Shown piece after piece: positions 27,798 to 39,110 of a DNA stretch of 64,000 nucleotides. The notes under the pieces were generated by a model that saw only the letters and a program-made list of their open reading frames with translations, was not told where the DNA came from and made no database searches. Both the position numbers and the translations under genes were made by a program. Source of the DNA: Photorhabdus laumondii subsp. laumondii (GTDB lineage: Bacteria > Pseudomonadota > Gammaproteobacteria > Enterobacterales > Enterobacteriaceae); contig NZ_CP024901.1 of assembly GCF_003343245.1 (NCBI RefSeq), positions 1,550,001 through 1,614,000 of the forward strand, in the 5' to 3' direction. Every line of letters starts with the position of its first letter. Positions within the stretch are counted from its first letter, which is position 1.

Positions 27798-30700
27798 ATG
27801 GGTAAATCATCAAATAGAAGTACAGAGTACATATTTACGGGAAAATACTACGACGACGATGATAATATCGATAATAGTATTACTGCTATTGGTATTGGTG
27901 GTAACGTTTATGCTTATGGCGGAGATGATGATGTTACCGTTGGTTCATTTAAAGTCGATGTATACCATACAGATGGCGACCTTGCGGTAAAGGGGGCTTC
28001 AGGTTACACCGGTATTCATAAAACGGGAAATGGCGGGCTGTCATTTGCAGGGGCAGCCGGTGCGGTTTTTATTAATCACACGGGTGAAACGGGAAATTTA
28101 AATTATTCGGGTGTGGCCGGTTATAATAAACTGGTTCGTAAGGGTTTATCTGGTGATAGCAGTTTTAAAGGCGGCGGTGGATACAATCAGTTATGGCATG
28201 AAACTAACCGGGGAGATTTAGATTTTGCCGGCGCAGGGGCAGGCAATAACATTGACCGTACCTGGTTTAATCGTTATCAAGATTCACAGGGAAATGTGAT
28301 ATTTAATGGCGCAGGCGTGACAAACAACATCAATTCGCGGGTAGAAAGCGGTGACATCATTTTGCATGGTATTGGTACTGATAATCATATTGTGCGTAGA
28401 GGTAGAAACGGTGATATTCTCTTGCGTGGTGTAGGTGCAGCGAATCGCATTGAGCGTATACGCCACAGTGAAGATAAGTATGGACAGACACAGGGTGATA
28501 TTACTCTTGAAGGTGCGGGGGGATATAACACACTCTATTCTGATGTTGCTCACGGTAATATTCATTTTACCGGTACGGGGGTTTATAACAAAATTGCCCG
28601 AGTAGGTGTGAGAAACGAAATAGAATTTGCTCAGGCTAAAGATATTATCATGACATCGGCAACAATGGAGGGAGATGGGACTCAACAATCTCGGCAAGTT
28701 AAAGCGGTTAAATCCGCGGTAGAGCCTGATACTTATCTCTTTGCCATTGCCAATAATATTAATACTAAAGTTGTCGCTGTACGGCTGCGAAATAATCCTG
28801 ATACCGGTAAGCTCCGTTATTATGCCACTTCTTGGTATAAGCAAGGTGATCATCTTGAGGATATTGCTAAGGAAAATATCAATACAAATAATGGATTTAT
28901 CCCCGTTAAAGGGGACGATACTATTACGCTTGCCAATATTAATGTGGTATATCGACAAAAAAACACAATACAGGGTGTTGTGAAGGCATTATTAACCGAT
29001 AAATGGGGGAATTATGCCCGTGGGATCAATATTAAAGCGGAAGATGTCATACTGGCTAGTGCCAAAATAGGAGGGGACACACTTTCTTCTAATGGGCTGA
29101 AAATCGATGTCTCTCCGGTTAAATCAAACACGCAGCCGAATACTTATGTGTATGCAATATTCCTGGACCCTTATACCAAAGTGGTTGAGGTTAAGCTGGC
29201 GAATGATAGTGAAACAGGGAGGCTGAAGTATATTGCAAGATCTTGGTATAAAAAAGGTGACCATACTGGCCGCATAGCAAATGAAACTTTTTCCTATCCT
29301 TATGGTTATCGATTAATAAGAGCTGGTTATACGGTAAGTGAGCTTCACTATAAGTTAAATGTAACAGATGATATTACTGATTGTTTGACTGATCTTAAAA
29401 GCTATTTTGAGCAAGATGTTATCAAATCATCAAAGAGTGGCGGTGATAGTTCCGGTAATATTTATTTTAGCGGCGCAGGGGGCGGAAACATTATTAAATC
29501 TGATGTCACGCGGGGAGATATTAATTTCACAGGGTTGGGGGCAGCGAACGTTATTTTGCACGACTCAAAGTTCGGTGATACGCATTTTGACGGTGCGGGT
29601 GCCGCCAACGTGATTGTAAAAAAAGGTGAAAAGGGCGATCTGACATTCCGTGGCACGGGTTTAGCCAATGTTCTGGTTCACCGGGGTCAGAGTGGGAAAA
29701 TGGATGTTTACGCCGGTGGCGCGGTAAATGTTCTTGTGCGTATCGGGGATGGGCAATACCTGGCTCATCTGCTGGCTTATGGCAATATCTCAATCCACAA
29801 AGGCAACGGTAGCAGCCGGGTGCGGATGCTGGGCGGATATAACACGCATACTCAGATAGGTAATGGTGATGGAAACTGGTCAGGGAAGGGCGGTTTTAAC
29901 GTTATCACTCAAGCGGGAAAAGGGAGCATCTCCTCCGTACTGTTAGGTGGCGCTAACGCACTGACTAAGCTCGGGGCGGGCAGTCTGGTTGCCGGTATGC
30001 TTGGCGGTGCCAATATTATCAGCCATCTCAGTGAGGAGACTGAAACGTCAAATACCACAGCAATAGCGTTGGGCGGTGCCAGTATCCTGACTAAAAAAGG
30101 GACAGGCCATGCGCAGGCGGTCATGGGCGGCGGGGCAAATGTCCTTACGCATATCGGGGACGGCAATACCACGGGCGTTATGCTGGGTGGCGCGAATATC
30201 TTGACTAAAGTCGGGAGTGGCGACTCGACCGGCATTATGTTCGGCATAGGCAACGTGTTGACCCATGTCGGCGACGGTTTGACGCTGGGCGTGATGGCTG
30301 CGGCAGGCAATATCTTCACTAAAGTTGGGGAGGGGACATCTATCGCAGCCTTGACTGGTACTGGCAACCTGTTTACCCATATCGGCAAAGGGGATGTCTG
30401 GGCGCTAATGGGCGGTGCAGTGAACGTCTTTACCAAAGTGGGTGACGGTGATGCGCTGGCATTGATGGTCGCGGCGGGCAATGTGTTTACGCATATTGGG
30501 GATGGCACCAGTGTTGCGCTGATGCAGGCAGAAGGCAATATCGCCACGAAAGTGGGTAATGGTATGACGTTGGCGGCGATGATCGGCAAAGCCAATATTT
30601 TTACCCATGTCGGGGAGGGCAATACCTTTGCGGCCCTGATTGGCGGGGCCAATGTGCTGACCAAAGTCGGTAACGACCAGACAGCCGCTTTAATGATAGG

Positions 30701-33700
30701 GAAAGCCAATATCTATTCCCATGTGGGTAATGGCCCCAGTATCGGTTTGTTTGCCGGTGAACTGAATGTCATGACCAAAGTGGGTGAGGGGACAACGCTG
30801 GCGGCCATGTTTGGTCGGGCTAATATAATGACTCATGTGGGGGATGGTTTAACCGGCGTGTTAGCACTGGGTGAGGCTAATATCGTTACTAAGGTGGGTA
30901 ATGATTTTATGGGGGTTGTTGCCACGGTGAAGGCGAACGTTATTACGCATGTCGGCAATGCGGTAACCGCCAGTATCCTGTTTGGCAAAGGCAATATTCT
31001 GACCAAAGTGGGCGACGGTACTACAGTCGGCCTGCTTGTTTCCGATGTGGGTAACGTGATGACCCATATTGGAGAAGGCTCAACGGTGGGGTTTGCCAAA
31101 GGAAAAGCCAATCTTATCACCAAAATTGGCGATGGTGCCGGGGTGAATGCGGCTTGGGGGGAAGCGAATATCCTGACCCAAGTGGGGAATGGCGACCGTT
31201 ATAATTTCGCGAAAGGTCAAGCCAACCTGATGACCAAAGTGGGGAAGGGACAGGAAGTCACGGTAGTTCAGGGGGATGCCAACATTATCACCCATGTGGG
31301 TAACGGTGACGATTACACCGGTGCCTGGGGCAAAGCCAATGTTGTCACTAAAGTCGGTGACGGGCGCAATGTGGTGCTGGCGAAAGGTAAGGCCAACATA
31401 ATTACTCAGGTAGGTCAGGGAGACAGCTTTAATGCCTTATGGAGCGAAGGCAATATTGTCACCAAAGTGGGAGACGGTATGCAGGTGACGGTGGCAAAAG
31501 GGAAAGCTAACGTAACGACAACCGTAGGCAATGGCTTAAATGTCACCGCTGCTCATGGTGACTCTAATATAAACACTCACGTAGGTAATGGCGTTTCGGT
31601 TAACCTGGCGTGGGGTAAGCACAATATTAATACCAAAGTGGGCAATGGCCTGAATGTGGCGGTCATGAAAGGCCAGAGTAACGCCAATATTCAGGTGGGT
31701 CATGGTTTAGCGGTTAATGCCTCTTATGCGCGCAATAATGTGGCGATTAAGATAGGTGAGGGTGATTTTTACAGCCTGGCGGTTGCCGCGAGTAATACGG
31801 AAAGCAACAAACTGGCCGCTTTCTTCAACAATATCAAACAAACGGTACTCGGTGTGATGGGCAGTCAGGCGATCAACTATCTGGTGCAGGGGGAGGAAGT
31901 TAACACGTTTGGCATTCATAAAGGCAGAGGGGCGATTCATTTAGCAGAAGTTTCTACTATTGATGGCTTCCAGATGGAGGCAATTGCGCCGGTAAGTTCA
32001 GACTTAAATTATCGTCTCAATGGTACTGTGACCGCGGTAGAGACGCCTGATGTGGATGTAATAGAAAGTGTTTTAAATCAAAAAACGCGATCGATATCAG
32101 ATCAGAATAATAATCTGATTATTAATGGTGATTTTGAACAGGGTAAGCTGGGCTGGCAGTCAACTCATGGTATAGAGGCGTATGGTTCAGCGAGTGCTTA
32201 TGGTCTTGTTATTGCCGGTCATGGAGAACGCGTCAGTGAACTTGATGCGGAGAGAAACACCACGATTTACCAGGATCTGCAAAACTTGTCTGAAGGAGAA
32301 GTGATTTCACTGAGTTTTGATTTTGCTCATCGTTCCAATACCTATGTTATCAACAATGGCATGGAAGTTTTCTGGAATGGACAATGGGTATTCTCAGCTT
32401 CTGGCAATGCAATAGAGTGGAAAAGTAAAACGCTGGAATTAATTGCACGGGCAGGCAGCAACCGCATTGAGTTTAAAGGAACCGGTTTGAATGATGGTGT
32501 AGGCTATGTTCTGGATAACGTTGTTGCAAAATCTGAGAACCCACTACAAACCGATGTGGTTACCGAACACGCGAAACAGGATAAAGCGGCGCAAAATGCA
32601 TTAAACGATAAAGAAAAAGCGGAAAAAGATCGCCAACTGTTGGAACAGGAACAAGAGAAACAACTGGCAGGAATTGCGAAATCGCAATCCCAGTTGGAAT
32701 TAACGGATCAGGCAGCAGTTAGCCAAAATGGGCTGACACAACGCAATGCGATAGAAGCAGAAGCGCAGGCGGAGACTGGCAAATTGATTTCCATGACGCA
32801 AGGTTTGGCGGTGCTTGATAACCATGCTAGTTACAGCGGCCAATCAGGTGACCCGTGGCGCAATCCGTTTGCGGCCGAGTTCTTGAACCATGTTCAAAAT
32901 GAGTTGTATTACGTCAAATTTATTGCACAGAAAAAATTAGCTAATGCCCGACAGGCTATTGCGGATAACCAACAACAAGTCAAAAAAGCAGTTGCGAAAG
33001 CGGAAGCCGGCGTAGCACAAAGTGAGCAGCATTGTGTCAGTGCAAAACAAGATATTGCAGCGGCTCAGGAAAAAGCAGAATTAAGAAAAATAGAGGCGGT
33101 ATTGCAGCAACAGCAAGCCAAAGAAGCGGAAAATGACGCAAATATTGCCTATCAGGGGGCGGAATATCGGGGTAAACATGATATTGCGGTGGCTGAAAGT
33201 AAGATTACTCAAGTACAAGTCGATGCCAAAGTAGCAAAACAGAGCGATTCCCGACCTGATCGTACCGGTGCTGGGGGGAGTGGTTTATCGGGCAAAGCCT
33301 ACGAATCGACAGGCGCGGGAGAAACCGGTAGCCATATTGATCCCGAATTGGTGCCGGAAGCTGAAAAAAAATTCTACGAGGGGCTGAGCGAAGAAGAGCT
33401 ACAGGCGCTGGATAGTGTTGAACAATTGGTTGATCATCTAAAGATAAATGCCAGTATTCATGCGGAAAATACCGGCGTTTTAACTGCTTCAAAATTTGCT
33501 AAAGGGCAATCTGGCAGTATGGTGATGCCAGCGTCGAACAGTCCAGGTGAATTTGTCAGAAGAGTGCCGCGAATTTCAGGCATTAATCTGAAATCGTTGG
33601 GGGATGATATCAAGCTAGGACAGAAGGGAAATTCCGCAATATTTGAAAGTGCAAAATTTAATTTATTGAAAGAGGGCAGTAAGCTGTTTATCAACCCTGA

Positions 33701-36700
33701 TGAACGAACATTAGGGCAGAAAAGGCCGCTTAGTCAAGCGATGACTGCTGTACGTGATATTTTCTATAAAACGATGAGTCATTTCGATGAGGAACATGTA
33801 TTGCAGTTTGAACAGGTGATAGCTGACTGGCAACAGCATAGCCCAAAGGAATTTGCTCTACGCGCCAATCAAGTGAACTTAATACGTTTTAGGATGGGCC
33901 GGGTAATGGAGTACTTGCAGGCCCAGCGTGCCGAATCCGCAAAGGTGCTTGGGATTGCCGTGTCGCCTCAGCGTGCTGAACAACTTAGTCAACGCGTCAT
34001 CTTTGATGGAACCGGCCGGGTGGTCGGTTTAAAAGGAAGTGTCACCCAAGACGAAATTAATCATCTTATTGAGTGGAAAATTACCCCCTTGACCCGAGCG
34101 AATTCAACCGCTGAACGGGAAGCGCCTAAGACCGAAAGTGAAAGTCTGATTGCTTTTATGAGCCGGTTGGAAGCCGCAAATATCCCGGAAGCGATGCCTT
34201 TGATTGAACAGGCCAGGGGACTCTGGCTCATCGGGCAAGTCACCTCGAAGGAAACTATCAAGTTATTTAATGATGCTGCCAGCCAGCTACAGGCATACCC
34301 GGAGCTACAGGCTTTGGTACTGTCATTACAGGCTGATGCTCACAAAAAAAAGTCGACTACCCAATATATTGATAACTTATTTGGCCGTCGTTTTGATTCT
34401 GAAGTGGCCCATACGTTGGTGAAAACCGCGTCACCGGATGCGATAGCCGTCTCCAAGCGGATAGGTCAGTTTCTGGTGCAGGAGTTTGAGTTGTATATGC
34501 AAAATACTGCTAGCTCAACTATCCGCGACGGACAGATTACTAACGGGCAGATGGCTATCAGGATGCACGCTTTTGCCGAAAAAATTAAAAAGGATATCCG
34601 CCCCTGGTTCAGCCGGGTGCCAGAACTGACTACATTCTTGCAAAAACCGACCTTGGATAACTTTAAGATCATGATGACTAAGGTGGATAACGGGTTTGAA
34701 ATGATCAAAATTCCGTTTCTGGCGGTAAAAATGTCGAACACGGATGGTATGGGGTTACATTTATCTCAATGGAAGGCGGAAGCGGATATTTTCTATCGAG
34801 GTGAGATCTATAAGGCCCGTTCGACCAGTAATACATTAACTCATCGTGCTGATGTGACCCACACAGTGGAATTAATTGACCAGCAAACCAACGATTATGG
34901 TATTGCACTGCCCTACCAGCCATCTGGTGATCAGTATGACGATTTCCTGTCTGGCAGAAAGGTGGCGGCAGGCAGTGTGCTGACGCCCGGACAGGAAACC
35001 GTGCTTGAACGTAACGCTCTGGCGCAAGGGCATTCTGTGGTAACGGGGGCATCGGGCTCGACTAATATCATGGTTCACCTCAATAACTATATTGCCCGTC
35101 AAGATCCCACTTTCTCGCAGGAGCAGGCATACCTTAATACGTTGGCGTTTTTGGTGTTTGATGGCGGCCATTCGGTTAATGAGAGTTTGGTGGTTTACAA
35201 AGCGTTGCAGGCGACCAGTGATGAGCGTCGGCAGGTACTACAACACTACACTGCCAGTTATATGGATCTGATGGATATTGCCGGAGATAAGGGAGAACGA
35301 TGGATAAATCAGGCATTAAATAGCGCATTTGAGAAAACTCTGCACTTTTATCGAGAAAATACCCCTGAGAGAAAACGGAACGATGTTCCGGTAGAAGCAT
35401 TACAGGCGTTATCGGGCAAAAATGGAACGTCAGAGTCGCTATTCATTAAGGATGGTGGTACTTCACCGCAGGATAAAGCCGCTTTAAACCCAGTGACCCG
35501 ATTCTTTAACAACGAACTATATGGTTTTAAAGAAGATAAAAATCAGGATAGGGTGAAGAATTCGCAGCAAAAGAATGACAATCGTGGGACGCGTTTTGAT
35601 GGCCAGATCATTATTCAGATGGAAGATGACCCGATCGTGGCAAAAGCCGCGATCAATCTGGCGGGTAAACACCCGGATTCCAGCGTGGTGGTTAAATTGG
35701 ATGCGGATGGCAAATATCATGTCATTGATGGTGATCCTGCCGGATTGTCAGGCAAGTTGCGTTGGCAAATTGTGGGGCATGGCCGCGACGAATCGACACA
35801 AAATAATACGCGCCTGAGTGGTTACCGTGCTGATGAATTGGCAATCAAACTAAAACAGTTCAGTCAGGACTTTGAGCAGGCAGGTAAACCTGAGCGTATC
35901 AGCATCGTGGGTTGTTCACTGATAAGTGATGATAAGCAGAATGGTTTTGCCTACCGTTTTATGTTTGCTTTAGATAAACAGGGTATCCGTAGCGAGGTTT
36001 CAGTACGCCGAAGTGACGTGGCTGTTGATGCAACAGGTCGTAAATTTACCCGTGATAAAAATTATCAGTGGGTTAACAGATTGGACGATAACAAACAGGT
36101 GTTGTGCTGGAATGAAGAGGGGGAACTCACGGCCACAACAGAGAGGGAGCGTTGTGGGGTGGCTGAAAGCGATATCAACCTTGCCCGGGTGGGGTACACG
36201 GAAGCTGATTCAGTAACCAGAGGGGCAATTGCGGATAACCATGATGTTTTCATCGCGCCAAGGAAGCGCAAAAACAGGATAGAGCCCGGTTCAAATCCTC
36301 AATCGGATAAGCCGCTGAGTTACGCCGGGAATATACAGGTAAACGTGGGTGATGGTGAATTTACCGCGATCAACTGGGGAACCTCGAACGTCGGTATCAA
36401 AGTGGGTACGGGCGGCTTTAAGTCACTGGCTTTTGGTGACAACAATGTGATGGCGCACATTGGGGAGGGTGACAGTAAGCACAGTGTTAATCTGGGTGGT
36501 TATCAGGCTTTCGAAGGGGCGCAGGTGTTTATTGGTACTCGTAACATCAGTTTCAACCAAGGGCGCAGTAATGACCTGATTGTCATGATGGATAAATCCC
36601 TCTCTACACCACCGCTGGTTAATCCATTTGATGGTACTGCGCGTATTTCCGGTGTACTAAAGTCTATTGCTCGTTCTGGTGAAGAGCAGAACTGGTTAGC

Positions 36701-38816
36701 GGTGCAGGATCAGCAGTGGACGTTATCGGGTGCGGAAAAATTTGTGCGTGACATGTCGGGTTTAGACCAAACCAGTAGTGTGGATTACAAGACATTGGTT
36801 GATCTGGATGCGCAGCACGAGCGCAGTAGCCGGGGTTTGAAAAGTGACACAGAAACAGCATTGAACAAAAAATACCACCGATGGTTGAGTGATAACAGCA
36901 ATGATATTGATACCAGTAAAATGAGCCGTGTGGATAAATTCCGTCAGGCCAATGAAAAACTGATTTTCAATTTTGCAGTAGGTGGTCGAGGGGCGGACAT
37001 TCAGGTCACAACTGGTAGCTGGAACTTTATGTTCGGTGACCATATTCAATCGATTCTGGATACCAACCTAGGTTCGTTGTTTGGCCTGATGACGCAGCAA
37101 TATTCAGCAACGGGTATAGCGAAGACAACCTTTACCTACAAGCCCCAGGACTTACCGCGCCAGCTTAAAAACAAACTGTTGGGTCGGTTAGCCAGTGTGA
37201 ATGCAGAGACCACATTAGCGGATATTTTTGGTGTGGATTGCACGCCGGAAGGGCAGATTGTTGCCCGTACTGGCGAGCCGGTTGATGGCACGGCGATTTT
37301 GCGAGAGATGCTGGAAATGATTAAGCAGTTTGGGGGGGATCAATTCCGTGTCTTCGCTGATCCGGATAAATGGATTGAGGGGTTGAAACAGCACATCGAT
37401 ATGGGTGCTGATGGTATTAAATCATTTCTTATCAGTCATGGGCTGAAAGAGAAAGCGCCTGATGAAAATCGGGAAGAAAGTGTGCCGGGTGTTATCAACA
37501 GTGGGAATAGTCAGGTTGATAACAAACCAGAGCGGGCATTGGGCTTTCATTCGCTGAACTTACCTAACCTGTTTGCGACGATATTTAACAGAAATAAACA
37601 AGAAGAGATGAGGTCATTAGTGACCAATCTGAAAGAGAATCTCACCGCCGATCTGCTCAATATGGAGCAGAAAACGTTTGATTTCCTGCGTAACAGTGGT
37701 CATTTGCATGATGATGGCGATATCCATATCTCGTTAGGGAACTATAACTTCAACTGGGGCGGTGACGGTAAAGATCTCGGTGCTTATCTGGGCGATAACA
37801 ACAACTTCTGGGGGGGACGTGGAGAGGATGTTTATTACGCCATCGGTATTTCCAACCTCTTTACTGGCGGGGAAGGCAATGATCTGGGTGTCCTGATGGG
37901 GCGTGAAAACTGGATGTTTGGCGGTCATGGGGATGATACCGCGGTAATAGCCGGGCGGATTAACTATGCTTTTATGGGTGAAGGTAATGACCAGACATTT
38001 GTTTTTGGTGAAGGCGGGCTGATTGATGCCGGTAGCGGGTATGATTATGTTGTGACTGCGGGAAACTACAACCGGGTGGAGACCGGCGAAGATCAGGATT
38101 ATGCCGTGACCATCGGTAATAACAACTGGGTTGAATTGGGGGCAGGCCATGACTTTGGTTGGGTGTTTGGTAATGACAATCGAATTGATGGCAACACGGG
38201 TGACGATGTTATTAAACTGATGGGTTATCATGCGGTAATTAATGGCGGAGAAGGTGATGACCACCTGATAGCGGCCACTATTTCGAAGTTCAGCCAGTTT
38301 GATGGCGGAGAGGGTCAGGATCTGCTAGTGCTGGGCGGTTATCAGAACCATTTCCAGGGTGGTGCAGGGGTAGACAGCTTTGTGGTCAGTGGCCAGGTGA
38401 TTGACAGTCAGGTTGATGATATCAATGCGGAAGATATGATTGCCTTTAACGATATTGACTGGCAAGATTTGTGGTTCCAGCGCAGTGGATATGATCTGGT
38501 GTTATCAGTAAACCGTCCTACACAGGATAAAACCGCGCAGGGTATCTTTGAATCAATAGGTTCAGTCACCTTTAGTGATTACTTTAATGGTAACCGTGCC
38601 AAACTGGTGATGCGGATGGGGGATAAGAATGCCTTGGGAGAGCGTGAGTTTACTGCGCTGTCGGATAATGCAGTTGATACCTTAATCCAGGCAATGAGCA
38701 GTTTTGCACCCACTGTGGGGGATAATGGTTTTATTGACAATCTGGCGAGTCAGGCGAAAATCGTCATGGCAACGGCGTGGGCAGATACCACTGAGGGTAA
38801 GGTGCAGTTTGCGTAA
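27798..38816 (+). CDS. rtxA: rtxA copy 3, intact MARTX toxin with effector X (ABH lost)
   Basis: This intact 3672-residue toxin would be exported by RtxBD, insert into a target-cell membrane and release its effector by self-cleavage. Order: A repeats about 55-280; two SWYKxGDH modules; further A repeats; B repeats about 700-1340; jelly-roll domain 1436-1580; coiled coil 1585-1810; linker YESTGAGETGSHIDPE; effector X about 1970-2515 (helical part with DWQQHSPKEFALR, then HGHS-type motif near His2412 and DGGHSVNES near His2458); CPD with His2661 (GHGR) and Cys2706 (VGCS); RTX repeats about 3308-3535. Between effector X and the CPD, the text GFKEDKNQDRVKNS joins the two flanks of the copy 5 ABH domain, so ABH was cleanly deleted. 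ATG follows AAAGG. It has no acyltransferase gene of its own. Confidence 0.93.
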   Translation: MGKSSNRSTEYIFTGKYYDDDDNIDNSITAIGIGGNVYAYGGDDDVTVGSFKVDVYHTDGDLAVKGASGYTGIHKTGNGGLSFAGAAGAVFINHTGETGNLNYSGVAGYNKLVRKGLSGDSSFKGGGGYNQLWHETNRGDLDFAGAGAGNNIDRTWFNRYQDSQGNVIFNGAGVTNNINSRVESGDIILHGIGTDNHIVRRGRNGDILLRGVGAANRIERIRHSEDKYGQTQGDITLEGAGGYNTLYSDVAHGNIHFTGTGVYNKIARVGVRNEIEFAQAKDIIMTSATMEGDGTQQSRQVKAVKSAVEPDTYLFAIANNINTKVVAVRLRNNPDTGKLRYYATSWYKQGDHLEDIAKENINTNNGFIPVKGDDTITLANINVVYRQKNTIQGVVKALLTDKWGNYARGINIKAEDVILASAKIGGDTLSSNGLKIDVSPVKSNTQPNTYVYAIFLDPYTKVVEVKLANDSETGRLKYIARSWYKKGDHTGRIANETFSYPYGYRLIRAGYTVSELHYKLNVTDDITDCLTDLKSYFEQDVIKSSKSGGDSSGNIYFSGAGGGNIIKSDVTRGDINFTGLGAANVILHDSKFGDTHFDGAGAANVIVKKGEKGDLTFRGTGLANVLVHRGQSGKMDVYAGGAVNVLVRIGDGQYLAHLLAYGNISIHKGNGSSRVRMLGGYNTHTQIGNGDGNWSGKGGFNVITQAGKGSISSVLLGGANALTKLGAGSLVAGMLGGANIISHLSEETETSNTTAIALGGASILTKKGTGHAQAVMGGGANVLTHIGDGNTTGVMLGGANILTKVGSGDSTGIMFGIGNVLTHVGDGLTLGVMAAAGNIFTKVGEGTSIAALTGTGNLFTHIGKGDVWALMGGAVNVFTKVGDGDALALMVAAGNVFTHIGDGTSVALMQAEGNIATKVGNGMTLAAMIGKANIFTHVGEGNTFAALIGGANVLTKVGNDQTAALMIGKANIYSHVGNGPSIGLFAGELNVMTKVGEGTTLAAMFGRANIMTHVGDGLTGVLALGEANIVTKVGNDFMGVVATVKANVITHVGNAVTASILFGKGNILTKVGDGTTVGLLVSDVGNVMTHIGEGSTVGFAKGKANLITKIGDGAGVNAAWGEANILTQVGNGDRYNFAKGQANLMTKVGKGQEVTVVQGDANIITHVGNGDDYTGAWGKANVVTKVGDGRNVVLAKGKANIITQVGQGDSFNALWSEGNIVTKVGDGMQVTVAKGKANVTTTVGNGLNVTAAHGDSNINTHVGNGVSVNLAWGKHNINTKVGNGLNVAVMKGQSNANIQVGHGLAVNASYARNNVAIKIGEGDFYSLAVAASNTESNKLAAFFNNIKQTVLGVMGSQAINYLVQGEEVNTFGIHKGRGAIHLAEVSTIDGFQMEAIAPVSSDLNYRLNGTVTAVETPDVDVIESVLNQKTRSISDQNNNLIINGDFEQGKLGWQSTHGIEAYGSASAYGLVIAGHGERVSELDAERNTTIYQDLQNLSEGEVISLSFDFAHRSNTYVINNGMEVFWNGQWVFSASGNAIEWKSKTLELIARAGSNRIEFKGTGLNDGVGYVLDNVVAKSENPLQTDVVTEHAKQDKAAQNALNDKEKAEKDRQLLEQEQEKQLAGIAKSQSQLELTDQAAVSQNGLTQRNAIEAEAQAETGKLISMTQGLAVLDNHASYSGQSGDPWRNPFAAEFLNHVQNELYYVKFIAQKKLANARQAIADNQQQVKKAVAKAEAGVAQSEQHCVSAKQDIAAAQEKAELRKIEAVLQQQQAKEAENDANIAYQGAEYRGKHDIAVAESKITQVQVDAKVAKQSDSRPDRTGAGGSGLSGKAYESTGAGETGSHIDPELVPEAEKKFYEGLSEEELQALDSVEQLVDHLKINASIHAENTGVLTASKFAKGQSGSMVMPASNSPGEFVRRVPRISGINLKSLGDDIKLGQKGNSAIFESAKFNLLKEGSKLFINPDERTLGQKRPLSQAMTAVRDIFYKTMSHFDEEHVLQFEQVIADWQQHSPKEFALRANQVNLIRFRMGRVMEYLQAQRAESAKVLGIAVSPQRAEQLSQRVIFDGTGRVVGLKGSVTQDEINHLIEWKITPLTRANSTAEREAPKTESESLIAFMSRLEAANIPEAMPLIEQARGLWLIGQVTSKETIKLFNDAASQLQAYPELQALVLSLQADAHKKKSTTQYIDNLFGRRFDSEVAHTLVKTASPDAIAVSKRIGQFLVQEFELYMQNTASSTIRDGQITNGQMAIRMHAFAEKIKKDIRPWFSRVPELTTFLQKPTLDNFKIMMTKVDNGFEMIKIPFLAVKMSNTDGMGLHLSQWKAEADIFYRGEIYKARSTSNTLTHRADVTHTVELIDQQTNDYGIALPYQPSGDQYDDFLSGRKVAAGSVLTPGQETVLERNALAQGHSVVTGASGSTNIMVHLNNYIARQDPTFSQEQAYLNTLAFLVFDGGHSVNESLVVYKALQATSDERRQVLQHYTASYMDLMDIAGDKGERWINQALNSAFEKTLHFYRENTPERKRNDVPVEALQALSGKNGTSESLFIKDGGTSPQDKAALNPVTRFFNNELYGFKEDKNQDRVKNSQQKNDNRGTRFDGQIIIQMEDDPIVAKAAINLAGKHPDSSVVVKLDADGKYHVIDGDPAGLSGKLRWQIVGHGRDESTQNNTRLSGYRADELAIKLKQFSQDFEQAGKPERISIVGCSLISDDKQNGFAYRFMFALDKQGIRSEVSVRRSDVAVDATGRKFTRDKNYQWVNRLDDNKQVLCWNEEGELTATTERERCGVAESDINLARVGYTEADSVTRGAIADNHDVFIAPRKRKNRIEPGSNPQSDKPLSYAGNIQVNVGDGEFTAINWGTSNVGIKVGTGGFKSLAFGDNNVMAHIGEGDSKHSVNLGGYQAFEGAQVFIGTRNISFNQGRSNDLIVMMDKSLSTPPLVNPFDGTARISGVLKSIARSGEEQNWLAVQDQQWTLSGAEKFVRDMSGLDQTSSVDYKTLVDLDAQHERSSRGLKSDTETALNKKYHRWLSDNSNDIDTSKMSRVDKFRQANEKLIFNFAVGGRGADIQVTTGSWNFMFGDHIQSILDTNLGSLFGLMTQQYSATGIAKTTFTYKPQDLPRQLKNKLLGRLASVNAETTLADIFGVDCTPEGQIVARTGEPVDGTAILREMLEMIKQFGGDQFRVFADPDKWIEGLKQHIDMGADGIKSFLISHGLKEKAPDENREESVPGVINSGNSQVDNKPERALGFHSLNLPNLFATIFNRNKQEEMRSLVTNLKENLTADLLNMEQKTFDFLRNSGHLHDDGDIHISLGNYNFNWGGDGKDLGAYLGDNNNFWGGRGEDVYYAIGISNLFTGGEGNDLGVLMGRENWMFGGHGDDTAVIAGRINYAFMGEGNDQTFVFGEGGLIDAGSGYDYVVTAGNYNRVETGEDQDYAVTIGNNNWVELGAGHDFGWVFGNDNRIDGNTGDDVIKLMGYHAVINGGEGDDHLIAATISKFSQFDGGEGQDLLVLGGYQNHFQGGAGVDSFVVSGQVIDSQVDDINAEDMIAFNDIDWQDLWFQRSGYDLVLSVNRPTQDKTAQGIFESIGSVTFSDYFNGNRAKLVMRMGDKNALGEREFTALSDNAVDTLIQAMSSFAPTVGDNGFIDNLASQAKIVMATAWADTTEGKVQFA

Positions 38817-38850
38817 TTAATTCGCAAAAATAAAAGTTAAAATGAATAAT

Positions 38851-38883
38851 AAAAAAGGCTCACCGATTCGATGGGTCTTTTTT
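38851..38883 (+). terminator. Terminator after rtxA copy 3 (stem partly G-U)
   Basis: It corresponds to the other copies' terminators, but the right arm reads ATGGGTC instead of GTGAGCC. The RNA stem survives through two G-U pairs, with the A run and T run kept. Confidence 0.65.
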
Positions 38884-39110
38884 AATGCTAAGTAACGGAC
38901 AGGGCGGGATTCTGCTTTGTATAAAAAATTAATCGCCACACGGATGTTGATAATTTCACATATTCAATATGATTTTATGGATAGGTTTTGATATCTCTTT
39001 TGTATGTTTATTGAGCGCTAAAAAGGTTGTTTTTACCCATAATAACCATATTAAAAATGTTAGATCTGGCCTTGGAGTAATAGATGTCCATTATAGTTTT
39101 CTAAGTGATA

